Part shown: piece by piece, positions 8,894 to 16,988 of the stretch | Layout: the number at the start of each line of letters is the position of its first letter | Numbering within the stretch: position 1 is the first letter of the stretch | Assembly (NCBI GenBank): GCA_028866435.1 | Contig: JAGWIC010000019.1 | Location: 1 to 40,133 of the forward strand | Length of the DNA: 40,133 nt | From: Lysobacteraceae bacterium | GTDB taxonomy: Bacteria; Pseudomonadota; Gammaproteobacteria; Xanthomonadales; Rhodanobacteraceae | Reading direction: 5' to 3' | Notes under the pieces: generated by a model | What the model saw: only the letters and a program-made list of their open reading frames with translations | What the model was told of the DNA's origin: nothing | Database searches by the model: none | Position numbers and translations under genes: made by a program

Positions 8894-8930
8894 GGCGGCG
8901 AATCCGTGAACGGGTTCACGCTTCGCCGCC
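8894..8930 (-). terminator. Long hairpin downstream of paralogue B
   Basis: GGCGGCGAA (8894-8902) pairs with TTCGCCGCC (8922-8930), and inside it CGTGAAC (8905-8911) pairs with GTTCACG (8914-8920), with a small internal asymmetry. It lies just after the stop of the 8957-9310 gene on the - strand. It lacks a T-tract, so terminator function is inferred. Confidence 0.5.
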
Positions 8931-8956
8931 TGGGCGGCCTCGTGCCGGCGCCGTGG

Positions 8957-9310
8957 TTACCAGCTGCGCACGGAGGCGATGCCGGCGGCGTAGGTCTGCA
9001 TGCTGGGGTCGTAGTGGAACAGGCGGCCCAGGTCGAACCGCACCGATTTGCCGGGGGCGATGTTGGTGGTGCCGGCCGGCCAGCCCTTTCTCGAGGCGAT
9101 GATGTTGCCGCTGGCATCCTTGACCTGGATCTCGACTTGCGCGGCGGCAGGTTCGGCGCAGTTATTGACCAGTTTTCCCTTCATGCTCATCCGGCCGCCG
9201 CCCGCGCCGACGGTGAAGTCCTGGATGGTGAAGTCGGTGGCGGAGCAGGCGGCGTGAGCCGCCAGGGGGAACGCCAGCAGCAGTGCAGAGGCGAGCAGGT
9301 ACTTTCTCAT
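8957..9310 (-). CDS. Small secreted protein, FxLYD-like fold (paralogue B)
   Basis: A 117-residue paralogue of the 8428-8790 product, with signal peptide about residues 1-20 (MRKYLLASALLLAFPLAAHA). The mature domain is CSATDFTIQDF, a VNNC cysteine, QVEIQVKDASGNIIASRKGW, NIAPGKSVRFDLG and the end YAAGIASVRSW. The segment HYDPSMQTYAAGIASVR is identical in both paralogues. AAGGGA lies about 9 nt before the ATG. The FliA-type promoter at 9349-9375 gives a short leader. A role at the cell surface or periplasm linked to motility is inferred; the biochemical role is unknown. Confidence 0.85.
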   Translation of the reverse strand: MRKYLLASALLLAFPLAAHAACSATDFTIQDFTVGAGGGRMSMKGKLVNNCAEPAAAQVEIQVKDASGNIIASRKGWPAGTTNIAPGKSVRFDLGRLFHYDPSMQTYAAGIASVRSW

Positions 9311-9348
9311 GGTGGTTTATCCCTTCATGCACGGAGGCGATAACCAGC

Positions 9349-9375
9349 ACAACGGCAGTCGGGCGCAAAACTTTA
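9349..9375 (-). promoter_or_regulatory. Sigma-28 (FliA)-type promoter of paralogue B
   Basis: On the - strand: TAAAGTTT (9375-9368), 11-nt spacer (9367-9357), GCCGTTGT (9356-9349). The -35 is perfect and the -10 matches 5/8. The -10 elements of the two paralogues differ at one base (GCCG[CT]TGT) while their spacers differ, so the elements are conserved as promoters. Confidence 0.82.
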
Positions 9376-9392
9376 GGGTCGACCGGGGCGGT

Positions 9393-9971
9393 TCAGGCCG
9401 ATGCGCCAGCCGGCGCGCCGTGCTCGATGAACCACAGGCCGGCGAACAGCTTGGGGTCGATCGAATAGCCCTCGGCGGCCCGTGCGAACAGCCAGGCGCC
9501 GGCCTGGGTGCGCGGAACCTCGTGCACCACGATGTTCTCGCTGTCGTCGCCGCCGCCGGGGCCGACCTTTTGCAGGTCCCAGGCGCGCACGAAGCTGATC
9601 ATCTCGCTGCTCATGCCGGACGAGGAGGGGCCGCGATGGATGAACTCCACCCGCTGGCAGCGGTAACCGGTCTCCTCCTCCAGCTCGCGGCGGGCCGCCA
9701 GCAGCGCGCTTTCGTCGGCCTGGCCGGCCAGGTCGCCGACCAGGCCGGCCGGCATCTCGATGGTGTGCTGCCGGATCGCCACGCGGTACTGCTCGACGAA
9801 CAGCACCTGGTCCGTGGCGGTTACCGCCAGGATGATCACCGCCCCGCCGGGATGGTTGCGTTCGGCGTACTCCCAGCGGCCCCGCTTGCGCAGGGTCAGC
9901 CAGCGTCCGCGGCAGAGCGTTTCGACCGGCGCGTCGGCGTCGGCGGGTGTCCGGCTGGGGCTGTCGGTCAT
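9393..9971 (-). CDS. NUDIX hydrolase (ADP-ribose pyrophosphatase-like)
   Basis: A 192-residue NUDIX protein. The Nudix helix core ESALLAARRELEEETGY supplies the metal-binding glutamates. The glycine before it is spaced two residues further than in the strict box (GDLAGQADE). The upstream strands (AVIILAVTATDQVLFVEQYR) and IEMPAGLVGD fit the ADP-ribose / nucleoside-diphosphate sugar pyrophosphatase group. ATG at 9971 is used because the extension above it is low-complexity and overlaps the exonuclease gene. It lies 43 nt after the exonuclease gene and probably ends the same operon. Substrate is not certain. Confidence 0.88.
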   Translation of the reverse strand: MTDSPSRTPADADAPVETLCRGRWLTLRKRGRWEYAERNHPGGAVIILAVTATDQVLFVEQYRVAIRQHTIEMPAGLVGDLAGQADESALLAARRELEEETGYRCQRVEFIHRGPSSSGMSSEMISFVRAWDLQKVGPGGGDDSENIVVHEVPRTQAGAWLFARAAEGYSIDPKLFAGLWFIEHGAPAGASA

Positions 9972-10014
9972 GGGGCTCTCGGCATGCGGGTGACGGTTCG
10001 GATGGGCGCCCGCT

Positions 10015-10920
10015 TCAACGCAGCAGGGCGCGCAGGCGGCTGCGGGTGAAGGCACCGAAGCCCAGTTGCTCGCCGAGCCGGTCGAGCTGCTCGGGCGGGC
10101 GTGGGCGTCGCTGCAGTGTCTCGATGGTTTCGGCCCCCGGTGCATCCAGCGCGATCCGGGTCAGCCGGCGGTACAGCCGTGCCTGCCCGGCATGCTCGCG
10201 CAGGCGTGCGGCACACGAGGCGGCGCCGCGCAAACGCAGGAAGGGCACTTCGTCGATGCGCTCGAGCAGCGCGTCGAGGCTGCCGAAGTGGCTCAGCAAT
10301 GCCGCCGCCGTCTTGGCGCCGATGCCGGGCACGCCGGGGATGTTGTCTACCGCGTCGCCGCACAGCGCGAGGTAATCGGCCACCTGGTGCGGGTGCACGC
10401 CGAGCTTGTCGTGCACGCCGGCCGGGCCCCAGCGCAGGCCACGGGCATAGTCCCATTGCTCGTCGTGGTCGCCAAGCAGTTGCCCGAAGTCCTTGTCGGC
10501 CGACACGATCACGCTGCGCCAGCCGGCCGCGCGCAGGTTCCACACGGTGCTGCCGATGAGATCGTCGGCCTCGTAGCTGTGGTCGATCATCAGGTGCACG
10601 CCCAGTGCCTCGGTAAGCGCACGGCACTGCACGAACTGCCGTTCCAGATCCGCTGGCGGCAGCTCGCGGTTGGCCTTGTACGGCGGGTAGATCGCGTTGC
10701 GGAACGAGCTGGTCAGCGAGGCGTCGAAGGCCACGGCGATGTGCTCGGGCTGGACGCGCTCGAGCAGTTCGCACAGGAACCGGGCGAAGCCGTGCACGGC
10801 GTTGACCGGGTGGCCCTCGTCGTCGAAGAACTCGTTCGGGATCGAATGCCAGGCGCGGAATACGTACAGGCTGCCGTCGACCAGATGCACCGCCGGCGGC
10901 GTGTCCGCGGCGGCGCTCAC
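10015..10920 (-). CDS. 5'-3' exonuclease / flap endonuclease (Xni-like)
   Basis: A 301-residue protein of the PIN-like 5' nuclease family, equal to the nuclease part of DNA polymerase I without the polymerase. N-terminal HLVDGSLYVFRAWHS is followed by FDASLTSSFRNAIYPPYKAN, the acidic cluster YEADDLIGS, IVSADKDFGQLL, and a helix-hairpin-helix (GDAVDNIPGVPGIGAKTAAA). These supply metal-binding aspartates and DNA-binding helices. The GTG at 10920 forms a GTGA overlap with the nitroreductase stop, which fixes the start. It probably trims flaps or RNA primers. The family is clear; orthology to E. coli Xni is less certain. Confidence 0.9.
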   Translation of the reverse strand: MSAAADTPPAVHLVDGSLYVFRAWHSIPNEFFDDEGHPVNAVHGFARFLCELLERVQPEHIAVAFDASLTSSFRNAIYPPYKANRELPPADLERQFVQCRALTEALGVHLMIDHSYEADDLIGSTVWNLRAAGWRSVIVSADKDFGQLLGDHDEQWDYARGLRWGPAGVHDKLGVHPHQVADYLALCGDAVDNIPGVPGIGAKTAAALLSHFGSLDALLERIDEVPFLRLRGAASCAARLREHAGQARLYRRLTRIALDAPGAETIETLQRRPRPPEQLDRLGEQLGFGAFTRSRLRALLR

Positions 10921-11516
10921 GCGGTCCACGTGCCGAGCAGGTCGGCCAATGCCGGGCGCTCGCGGTCGGGCACCTCCATCTGCGCCGTGCCCAGGTGGAT
11001 GAAGCCGATCACGCCCTCGTTCGCGGCAAGGCCGAGCAGGCGCGCCACGTCGGCATCGTAGGCGGCCCAGCCGGTCAGCCACTGGGCGCCGAAGCCGAGC
11101 GCGGCGGCACCCAGCAACAGGTTGCCGGCCACGTTGCCGGCGCACAGCTTCTGCTCGATTTCTGGCACCGCGCTGTCGCCGTCGATGCGCGCGATCACGA
11201 CCACCACCAACGGCGCCCAGGTGTAGCGCAGGCGCTCCTTTTCCAGCTTGGCGCCGGACATCTGCGGGTAGTTGCGCTCGGCGATCTCCGCCAGTGTCCG
11301 GCCGAAGCGCAGCTTTGCCTCGCCCTGCAGCCGGAGCAGCCGGAACGGCACCAGCTTGCCATGGTCGGGGACGCGGATCGCGGCCTGCAGCAGCGCCTGC
11401 AGGCTCGCCTCGTCGGGTGCCGGCTCACCGAGCTGGCGTGCGGGGATCGAGTGGCGGCGGAGCAGCAGGGACAGCGGCTCGGTCGGGTCGGCCAGCGCCG
11501 GTGCGGGAGCGTTCAT
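10917..11516 (-). CDS. Nitroreductase family protein (YdjA-like)
   Basis: A 199-residue FMN-dependent oxidoreductase. The start SLLLRRHSIPARQLGEPAPD contains the basic FMN-phosphate-binding stretch, followed by AAIRVPDHGKLVPFRLL and the later LLLGAAALGFGAQWLTG. Length and pattern resemble the compact YdjA group. The physiological substrate is unknown. The gene begins 2 nt after the aminotransferase stop, and its TGA overlaps the GTG of the exonuclease gene, so the three are probably cotranscribed and translationally coupled. Confidence 0.9.
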   Translation of the reverse strand: MNAPAPALADPTEPLSLLLRRHSIPARQLGEPAPDEASLQALLQAAIRVPDHGKLVPFRLLRLQGEAKLRFGRTLAEIAERNYPQMSGAKLEKERLRYTWAPLVVVVIARIDGDSAVPEIEQKLCAGNVAGNLLLGAAALGFGAQWLTGWAAYDADVARLLGLAANEGVIGFIHLGTAQMEVPDRERPALADLLGTWTA

Positions 11517-11518
11517 GA

Positions 11519-13027
11519 CTAGCGGCCTGCGCCGGATCGCGGCGGTGCGTCCGCGTCGAGGCTGAACCAGCTTTCGATCCGCGCCTGCATCGCGTCGGCC
11601 TCGGCGTGGCGCAGGGTGAACTCGTTGCTGATCGACGAATAGACATAGTCGCGTGACCAGGCCTCGGCATGCGCGGCGACCTCGCGCACCGCATGCATGG
11701 CGTGGTCGATATCGGCCATCGTGGTGCTGGGGTGGAACGACAGCCGCACCCAGCCGGGCTTTTCCGACAGGTCGCCGTGGTCGATGCGCTCGGTGATCGA
11801 GTGCGACAGCGTGGGGTCCACATGCAACAGGTAGTGGCCGTAGGTGCCGGCGCAGGAACAGCCGCCGCGCGCCTGCACGCCGAAGCGGTCGTTCAGCAGC
11901 CGCACGATCAGGTTGTAGTGGATGCCCTCGATGTAAAACGACAGCATCGCCAGCCGTTGCCGCTGTTGCGGCGCCAGCAGGCGCACGCCCGCAATCGCCT
12001 GCAGCGCATCCATCGCATGGGGCACGATCTGCTCCTCGCGCAGGCGCATCGCCTCGACCCCCATCTGTTCCTTCAGCTTGACCGCGAGCGCGGCCTTGAT
12101 GGTCTGCAGGAAGCCGGGCGTGCCGGCATCCTCGCGTGCCTCGATATCGTCGAGGAACGAATACTGGCCCCACGGGTTGGTCCAGTTCACCGTGCCGCCG
12201 CCGCAGTCGTCCGGCACCGTGTTGCGGTACAGCCGGCGGTTGAAGATCAGCACGCCGGACGAACCGGGGCCGCCGAGGAACTTGTGCGGCGACCACAGCA
12301 CCGCGTCGAGCTGCTCCTGCGGGTCGGCCGGGTGCATGTCGATGTCGACGTAGGGCGCCGAGGCGGCGAAGTCGATGAAGGCGACGCCGCCGGCGCGATG
12401 CATCAGCTTCGCCATCGCGTGATACGGCGTGCACACCCCGGTGACGTTCGAGCAGGCGGTGAACGAGCCGATCTTCAGCGGGCGCTGGCGGTACTCGTGC
12501 AGCAGGGCCTCCAGCGCCGCCAGGTCGACCAGGCCGTGCTGGTCAGGCGGGACCACCACCACGTCGGCGATGGTCTCGTACCAGGAGGTCTGGTTGGAGT
12601 GGTGCTCCATGTGGGTGATGAACACCACCGGGCGCTCGGCTTCCGGCAGGGTGATGAAGTGCCGCAGCCCCTGCGGCGCCTTCAGCCCCAGGATGCGCTG
12701 GAACTTGTTGACCACGCCGGTCATGCCGCTGCCGGTCGAAATGATCAGGTCGTCGGCGGCGGCATTGACGTGGGCCTTCAGGATGCGGTGCGCCTGGTGA
12801 TAGGCCAGGGTCATCGCGCGGCCGGTTTCGCTGCTCTCCGAGTGGGTATTGCCCACGAACGGGCCGAAGCGGTCGAGCAGGGCCTCCTCGATCGGGCGGT
12901 ACAGGCGGCCGCTGGCGGTCCAGTCCGCGTAGACGATGCGCTGCTCGCCGTAAGCGGACTGGAACGTCTGGTCGTGCCCCACCGTATGGCTGCGGTAGCT
13001 GGCGAAATATTGCTCGAGGGAATCCAT
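11519..13027 (-). CDS. Class V aminotransferase / cysteine desulfurase-like PLP enzyme
   Basis: A 502-residue PLP-dependent enzyme of the class V aminotransferase fold. IVYADWTASGRLYRPIEEAL begins the fold; ISTGSGMTGVVNKF and the THMEHHSNQTSW segment help bind PLP; the Schiff-base lysine is in LWSPHKFLGGPGSSG. A later GGCSCAGTYGHYLL resembles the cysteine loop of cysteine desulfurases. It is longer than IscS/SufS (about 400 residues) because of a C-terminal extension, so it is probably a separate subfamily. The ATG at 13027 is used because residues above it are basic/proline-rich. It is the first gene of the packed - strand set. Substrate unknown. Confidence 0.88.
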   Translation of the reverse strand: MDSLEQYFASYRSHTVGHDQTFQSAYGEQRIVYADWTASGRLYRPIEEALLDRFGPFVGNTHSESSETGRAMTLAYHQAHRILKAHVNAAADDLIISTGSGMTGVVNKFQRILGLKAPQGLRHFITLPEAERPVVFITHMEHHSNQTSWYETIADVVVVPPDQHGLVDLAALEALLHEYRQRPLKIGSFTACSNVTGVCTPYHAMAKLMHRAGGVAFIDFAASAPYVDIDMHPADPQEQLDAVLWSPHKFLGGPGSSGVLIFNRRLYRNTVPDDCGGGTVNWTNPWGQYSFLDDIEAREDAGTPGFLQTIKAALAVKLKEQMGVEAMRLREEQIVPHAMDALQAIAGVRLLAPQQRQRLAMLSFYIEGIHYNLIVRLLNDRFGVQARGGCSCAGTYGHYLLHVDPTLSHSITERIDHGDLSEKPGWVRLSFHPSTTMADIDHAMHAVREVAAHAEAWSRDYVYSSISNEFTLRHAEADAMQARIESWFSLDADAPPRSGAGR

Positions 13028-13177
13028 CGTCGGTCTCAGGAAGTGGACGCGCGGTCTGGCGCGGCGAGGGGCGGCACGGGGCGCGGAACACGGCGGCACC
13101 GGCCGGTGCTCAGCATAGCCTGAGCATAACCAATGGTGTCGTGCCCGTCTTGCCCGTGCCGGCGTCGCCGTCCGGGG

Positions 13178-13669
<492 letters not shown>

Positions 13670-13732
13670 TCAAAAAAGGCGGCGGGCCCGAACTGCCGCT
13701 AAGATGGCCAAACCATTCGAAAGGGGTGTGCC

Positions 13733-14833
13733 ATGCCGATCACTGTTGCCGCTTTGCGAGAAACCGCTGCCGGGGAGCGGCGCGTGGCCATCACGCCGGA
13801 AATGGCGAAAAAGCTGCGCGGCAAGGGACTGCGCGTACTGCTGGAACACGGTGCCGGTCGCGCTGCGGGGTTTCCCGACAGCAGCTATGCCGGCGGCGAG
13901 TTCGCCGGTCGCGATGCGGTACTGGCGCAAGCGGACGTGCTGGCCTGCGTGCTGCCGCCGGAAGACGCGGCACTTGGCTTGTTGCGCGAGGGCAGCGTGG
14001 TGGTCGGCCAGCTGCGGCCGTATGGCGCGACGCAGCGGCTGGCCGCGCTGGCCGCGCACAAGCTCACCGCGTTCTCGCTGGAGCTGCTGCCGCGCACCAC
14101 CCGCGCGCAGGCGATGGACGTGCTCAGCTCGCAGGCGGCGGTGGCCGGTTACCGGGCGATGCTGATCGCGGCCGAGGCGTCGCCCAAGTTCTTCCCGATG
14201 CTGACCACCGCCGCCGGCACGATCCGGCCGTCCAAGGTGCTGGTGATCGGCGCCGGCGTGGCCGGGCTGCAGGCGATCGCCACGGCGCGCCGGCTCGGGG
14301 CGCAAATCGAGGGCTACGACGTGCGCCCGGAAACCCGCGAGCAGGTCGAGTCGCTGGGCGCGAAATTCCTGGAACTCGGTGTCAGCGCGGCCGGCAGCGG
14401 CGGCTACGCGCGCGAGCTGTCCGCCGAGGAACGCGCCGCGCAGCAGCAGGCGCTGGCCGAGCACCTGAAATCGATCGACGTGATCGTCACCACCGCGGCG
14501 GTGCCGGGGCGGCCGGCGCCGAAGATCCTCACCGCGGCCATGGTCGAGGGCATGAAGCCCGGCGCGCTGGTGGTGGACCTGGCCGCCGAGAGCGGCGGCA
14601 ATTGCGAGTTGACGCGGCCGGGCGAGCGGGTCGAGCACGGCGACACGGTGATCCTGGGGCCGCTGAACCTGGCGGCCGGCGCCCCGCTGCATGCCTCGGA
14701 GATGTATGCGCGCAATGTCTGCAACTTCATCGACTTGCTGGTGCACGACGGCGCGCTGACGCCCGATTTCGATGATGAGCTGGTGGCCAGGAGCTGCCTC
14801 AGTCACGCCGGCGAGTCGCGCTTCGACGGCTGA
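13733..14833 (+). CDS. pntAA: NAD(P) transhydrogenase subunit alpha, NAD-binding part
   Basis: The soluble dI component of proton-translocating transhydrogenase, which binds NAD(H) and exchanges hydride with NADP(H) on PntB. The 366 residues show the alanine dehydrogenase/PNT N-terminal domain (ETAAGERRVAITPEMAKKL) and a Rossmann fold (VLVIGAGVAGLQAIATARRL). The conserved GYDVRPETREQVESLGAKF and GALVVDLAAESGGN follow. It lacks membrane segments, as expected for a split PntAA. Unusually, pntAB and pntB are 1.85 kb downstream, separated by three genes on the other strand. AAGGGG precedes the ATG. Confidence 0.95.
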   Translation: MPITVAALRETAAGERRVAITPEMAKKLRGKGLRVLLEHGAGRAAGFPDSSYAGGEFAGRDAVLAQADVLACVLPPEDAALGLLREGSVVVGQLRPYGATQRLAALAAHKLTAFSLELLPRTTRAQAMDVLSSQAAVAGYRAMLIAAEASPKFFPMLTTAAGTIRPSKVLVIGAGVAGLQAIATARRLGAQIEGYDVRPETREQVESLGAKFLELGVSAAGSGGYARELSAEERAAQQQALAEHLKSIDVIVTTAAVPGRPAPKILTAAMVEGMKPGALVVDLAAESGGNCELTRPGERVEHGDTVILGPLNLAAGAPLHASEMYARNVCNFIDLLVHDGALTPDFDDELVARSCLSHAGESRFDG

Positions 14834-14876
14834 GCCGGGGAATGTCCTGATGGCCTGTCGGGAGGTTTGCCGGGGA

Positions 14877-14901
14877 GCCGCCCCGCGTAAGGCGGGGCGG
14901 C
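14877..14901. terminator. GC-rich hairpin between pntAA and DUF3106 gene
   Basis: GCCGCCCCGC (14877-14886), loop GTAAG, GCGGGGCGGC (14892-14901). It sits between convergent genes and could terminate both. No T-tract on either side, so confidence is moderate. Confidence 0.55.
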
Positions 14902-14922
14902 GGCCCGCGGCACCGGCGGCGG

Positions 14923-15537
14923 TCAGCCGCCGTGGTCCCTGAACCACTGCCGGCGCTGGGCCGGTGGCAGGGCATGCCATTGCCGCATCAGCTGCCTGCG
15001 TTGCTCGGGCGGCAATTGCTGGAAGCGCTCGTAGATCTGGTGAAGGCGCGCGCGCTGTTCTGGCGGCAACTGGCGGAACATGCGTTCGTTGGCGCGCGCC
15101 CGCTGACGCTCGGCAGGCGTCATCGCCTGCCAGTCGGCGATCCGCTGGCGGATCTGCTCGCGCCTCGCCGGCGGCTCGTTTACCCAGCGCTGGGCGCGCT
15201 CCAGCATGTGCGCCTGGCGTCGCGGGGGCATCCGGTCCCACCGTTGCCGCAGCGGTGAAAGCATGTCGCGCTGGGCCGGGTCCAGGCTGCTCCACGGGCG
15301 CGGTGGCGGCGGTGGCCCCGGCGGCGGCATGTCATGCGCTGGCGGCCCGCGCCCATCGCCACGGTCGCCGGGGTGTGGCGGCCAGCCCATCGGCTGGCCA
15401 GGGGCCGGCGGCCCCTGCATGGCGTCGGGCGGCGGTCCATGCGGCGCGGCGGCGTCCTGCGCCCGCACGGCGGCCGCCGTGCAGGCCAGCATGGCGGCGA
15501 GGAGCATGCCCATCGGGATCTGCGCGATTCTGCTCAT
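14923..15537 (-). CDS. DUF3106 family exported protein
   Basis: A 204-residue protein with an N-terminal signal peptide (about 1-26, ending AVRAQDA). A proline- and glycine-rich stretch (about 28-82) follows, then a basic helical domain with repeated LPPEQR-type motifs (LPPEQRARLHQIYERFQQLP, then LPPEQRRQLMRQW). This repeated pattern marks DUF3106. It begins 3 nt after the anti-sigma-like gene, so it is the third member of an ECF sigma operon. The arrangement suggests a periplasmic partner or target of the sigma/anti-sigma pair, by analogy to CpxP/ZraP-like helical proteins; that function is inference. Confidence 0.85.
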   Translation of the reverse strand: MSRIAQIPMGMLLAAMLACTAAAVRAQDAAAPHGPPPDAMQGPPAPGQPMGWPPHPGDRGDGRGPPAHDMPPPGPPPPPRPWSSLDPAQRDMLSPLRQRWDRMPPRRQAHMLERAQRWVNEPPARREQIRQRIADWQAMTPAERQRARANERMFRQLPPEQRARLHQIYERFQQLPPEQRRQLMRQWHALPPAQRRQWFRDHGG

Positions 15538-15540
15538 GGC

Positions 15541-15948
15541 TCAGCGGTTGAGCGGCTTGCGGTCATTGGCGGCCAGCCAGCCGTAGAAGTCGAGGTTCTG
15601 GTAGAGGTTCGGATCGACCTTGTCCGCATCCGGCGGCAGGTCGCTGTCGAGTTGTTCGTTGCCCGCGCTGGCCGCCGGCCGCGCCGGCGCGGCCTGGTGC
15701 GGCACCGGCTGCCACACCATCATCGCCGCCAGCGCGATGACCGCGAATGCGCCGGCCGGGAGCAGCCAGCGCGCGTTCGAGCGCGCGGGTGCCCGGGCGG
15801 CATCGAGCGCCTGCCGTCGCGCCGCGCGCAGGCGGCCGGCGGTGGCCGGGTCGATGTGGCGGGCGGCTTCGCGGAACAGCTCGCGGGAGCGGCGCTCCAG
15901 CGGGTGTTGAGGCCCCGGTTCAGGCCGGATCTTGTCGGACGATTTCAT
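15541..15948 (-). CDS. Single-pass membrane protein, putative anti-sigma factor (DUF3619-like)
   Basis: A 135-residue protein with a basic cytoplasmic N-terminal part (residues 1-60, LFREAARHIDPATAGRLRAA), one transmembrane helix (about 61-80) and a short acidic external part ending LYQNLDFYGWLAAND. Its ATG overlaps the sigma factor stop as ATGA, so translation is coupled to the sigma gene, as is usual for anti-sigma factors. The pattern resembles DUF3619 proteins that accompany sigma/DUF3106 genes. The assignment as anti-sigma factor rests on topology and position, not on a recognised anti-sigma domain. Confidence 0.7.
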   Translation of the reverse strand: MKSSDKIRPEPGPQHPLERRSRELFREAARHIDPATAGRLRAARRQALDAARAPARSNARWLLPAGAFAVIALAAMMVWQPVPHQAAPARPAASAGNEQLDSDLPPDADKVDPNLYQNLDFYGWLAANDRKPLNR

Positions 15949-16589
15949 CGCCAGTCCTCCAGTTGGTCGCGCAGATTCTGCAGTGCGCGCGACAGATGTG
16001 TCTTGACGCTGCCTTCGGCACAGCCCATGGCACGGGCGGTTTCCGCCACGTCCAGGCCTTCCAGCGTGCGCAGCATGAAAGCCTCGCGCTGGCGTCGGGG
16101 CAGCTTCTGCACGGCGCGGGTCAGGTCCGCATACGATTGCGCGTCGTGCAGCCGCTGCAGCGGGCCGGGACCGGGGTCGGCCGGCTCCCAGCTGGGCAGC
16201 TCGCCGCCTTCCTCGTCCACGCCGCCACCCAGCCAGCCCACCATGATCGAACGCACCTTGCGGCGACGCTGCAGATCGACGATGCGCCGCCGCAGGATGC
16301 CCCAGAACAGGGGCGACCATTCCGCGGCCGCCTTGTCGGCGTAGTGCCTGGCCAGCCGCAACATGGCGTCCTGCACCGCGTCCAGCGCGTCCTCGCGGTG
16401 GCGCAACTGCATCTCGGCCATGCGAAACGCGCGTCGCTCGACCTGCGCCAGGAAGGCATCCAGCGTGGCGGGGGTTTCCCGCACTTCGCCCAATTCGGCG
16501 TCGGACAGGGTGTCCGCGCCGAGCATGCCGGCCGTCGCGTTCATGGCGGCGGCGTCCGGGTCGTCGGCTGATGCATCCTCTGGCTCCAT
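15945..16589 (-). CDS. ECF-type RNA polymerase sigma factor
   Basis: The 214-residue protein has sigma region 2 (MAEMQLRHREDALDAVQDAM, WSPLFWGILRRRIVDLQRR) and region 4 (LPRRQREAFMLRTLEGLDVA, then GCAEGSVKTHLSRAL, a helix-turn-helix). The linker between regions 2 and 4 is longer than usual and rich in Gly, Glu and Pro. ATG at 16589 with GGGTGG upstream is preferred to a TTG at 16610. It is first in an operon with the membrane and DUF3106 proteins, so it probably controls an envelope response and is held by the membrane protein. Target genes are unknown. Confidence 0.9.
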   Translation of the reverse strand: MEPEDASADDPDAAAMNATAGMLGADTLSDAELGEVRETPATLDAFLAQVERRAFRMAEMQLRHREDALDAVQDAMLRLARHYADKAAAEWSPLFWGILRRRIVDLQRRRKVRSIMVGWLGGGVDEEGGELPSWEPADPGPGPLQRLHDAQSYADLTRAVQKLPRRQREAFMLRTLEGLDVAETARAMGCAEGSVKTHLSRALQNLRDQLEDWR

Positions 16590-16682
16590 CGGTGGACCAC
16601 CCGTGTTCAACGCGGCAGGCTCGCTTGGGTTGACCGGGGACCGTATGATGCAGGCTCAACTGAATCCTGACGGGGTGGGCTC

Positions 16683-16988
16683 ATGATCGACGGTTTCCTG
16701 GCACTGTATATCTTCATGCTGGCCGCGTTTACCGGTTACGAGATCATCGCGCGGGTGCCGGTGATCCTGCATACGCCGTTGATGTCAGGCTCCAACTTCG
16801 TGCATGGCATTGTGCTGGTTGGCGCGATGATCGCGCTAGGCCATGCGCAGACGCCGTTCGAAACGGCGATCGGCTTCATCGGCGTCCTGCTGGGGGCCGG
16901 CAACGCCGCCGGTGGCTACGTGGTGACCGAGCGGATGCTGGAGATGTTCAAGTCGAGCAAGCCGGAAGCCGGCAAGGGGAGCCACTGA
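16683..16988 (+). CDS. pntAB: NAD(P) transhydrogenase subunit alpha, membrane part
   Basis: A 101-residue hydrophobic protein forming part of the proton channel (dII) of transhydrogenase. About three membrane helices are visible (LALYIFMLAAFTGYEIIA, FVHGIVLVGAMIALG, AIGFIGVLLGAGNAAGGYVV), with the typical TPLMSGSNFVHGI loop. The C-terminal tail is short and charged. Its stop overlaps the pntB start (TGATG), showing coupling. Its soluble partner pntAA is 1.85 kb upstream beyond an opposing operon, so pntAB-pntB must have their own promoter, probably in the 93-nt gap with the sigma gene. Confidence 0.95.
   Translation: MIDGFLALYIFMLAAFTGYEIIARVPVILHTPLMSGSNFVHGIVLVGAMIALGHAQTPFETAIGFIGVLLGAGNAAGGYVVTERMLEMFKSSKPEAGKGSH

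Noticed and set aside
10015..10920. Fragment of DNA polymerase I
   Set aside because: The protein is complete with its own coupled start, helix-hairpin-helix and stop; no polymerase remnants follow, so it is a stand-alone 5' nuclease.
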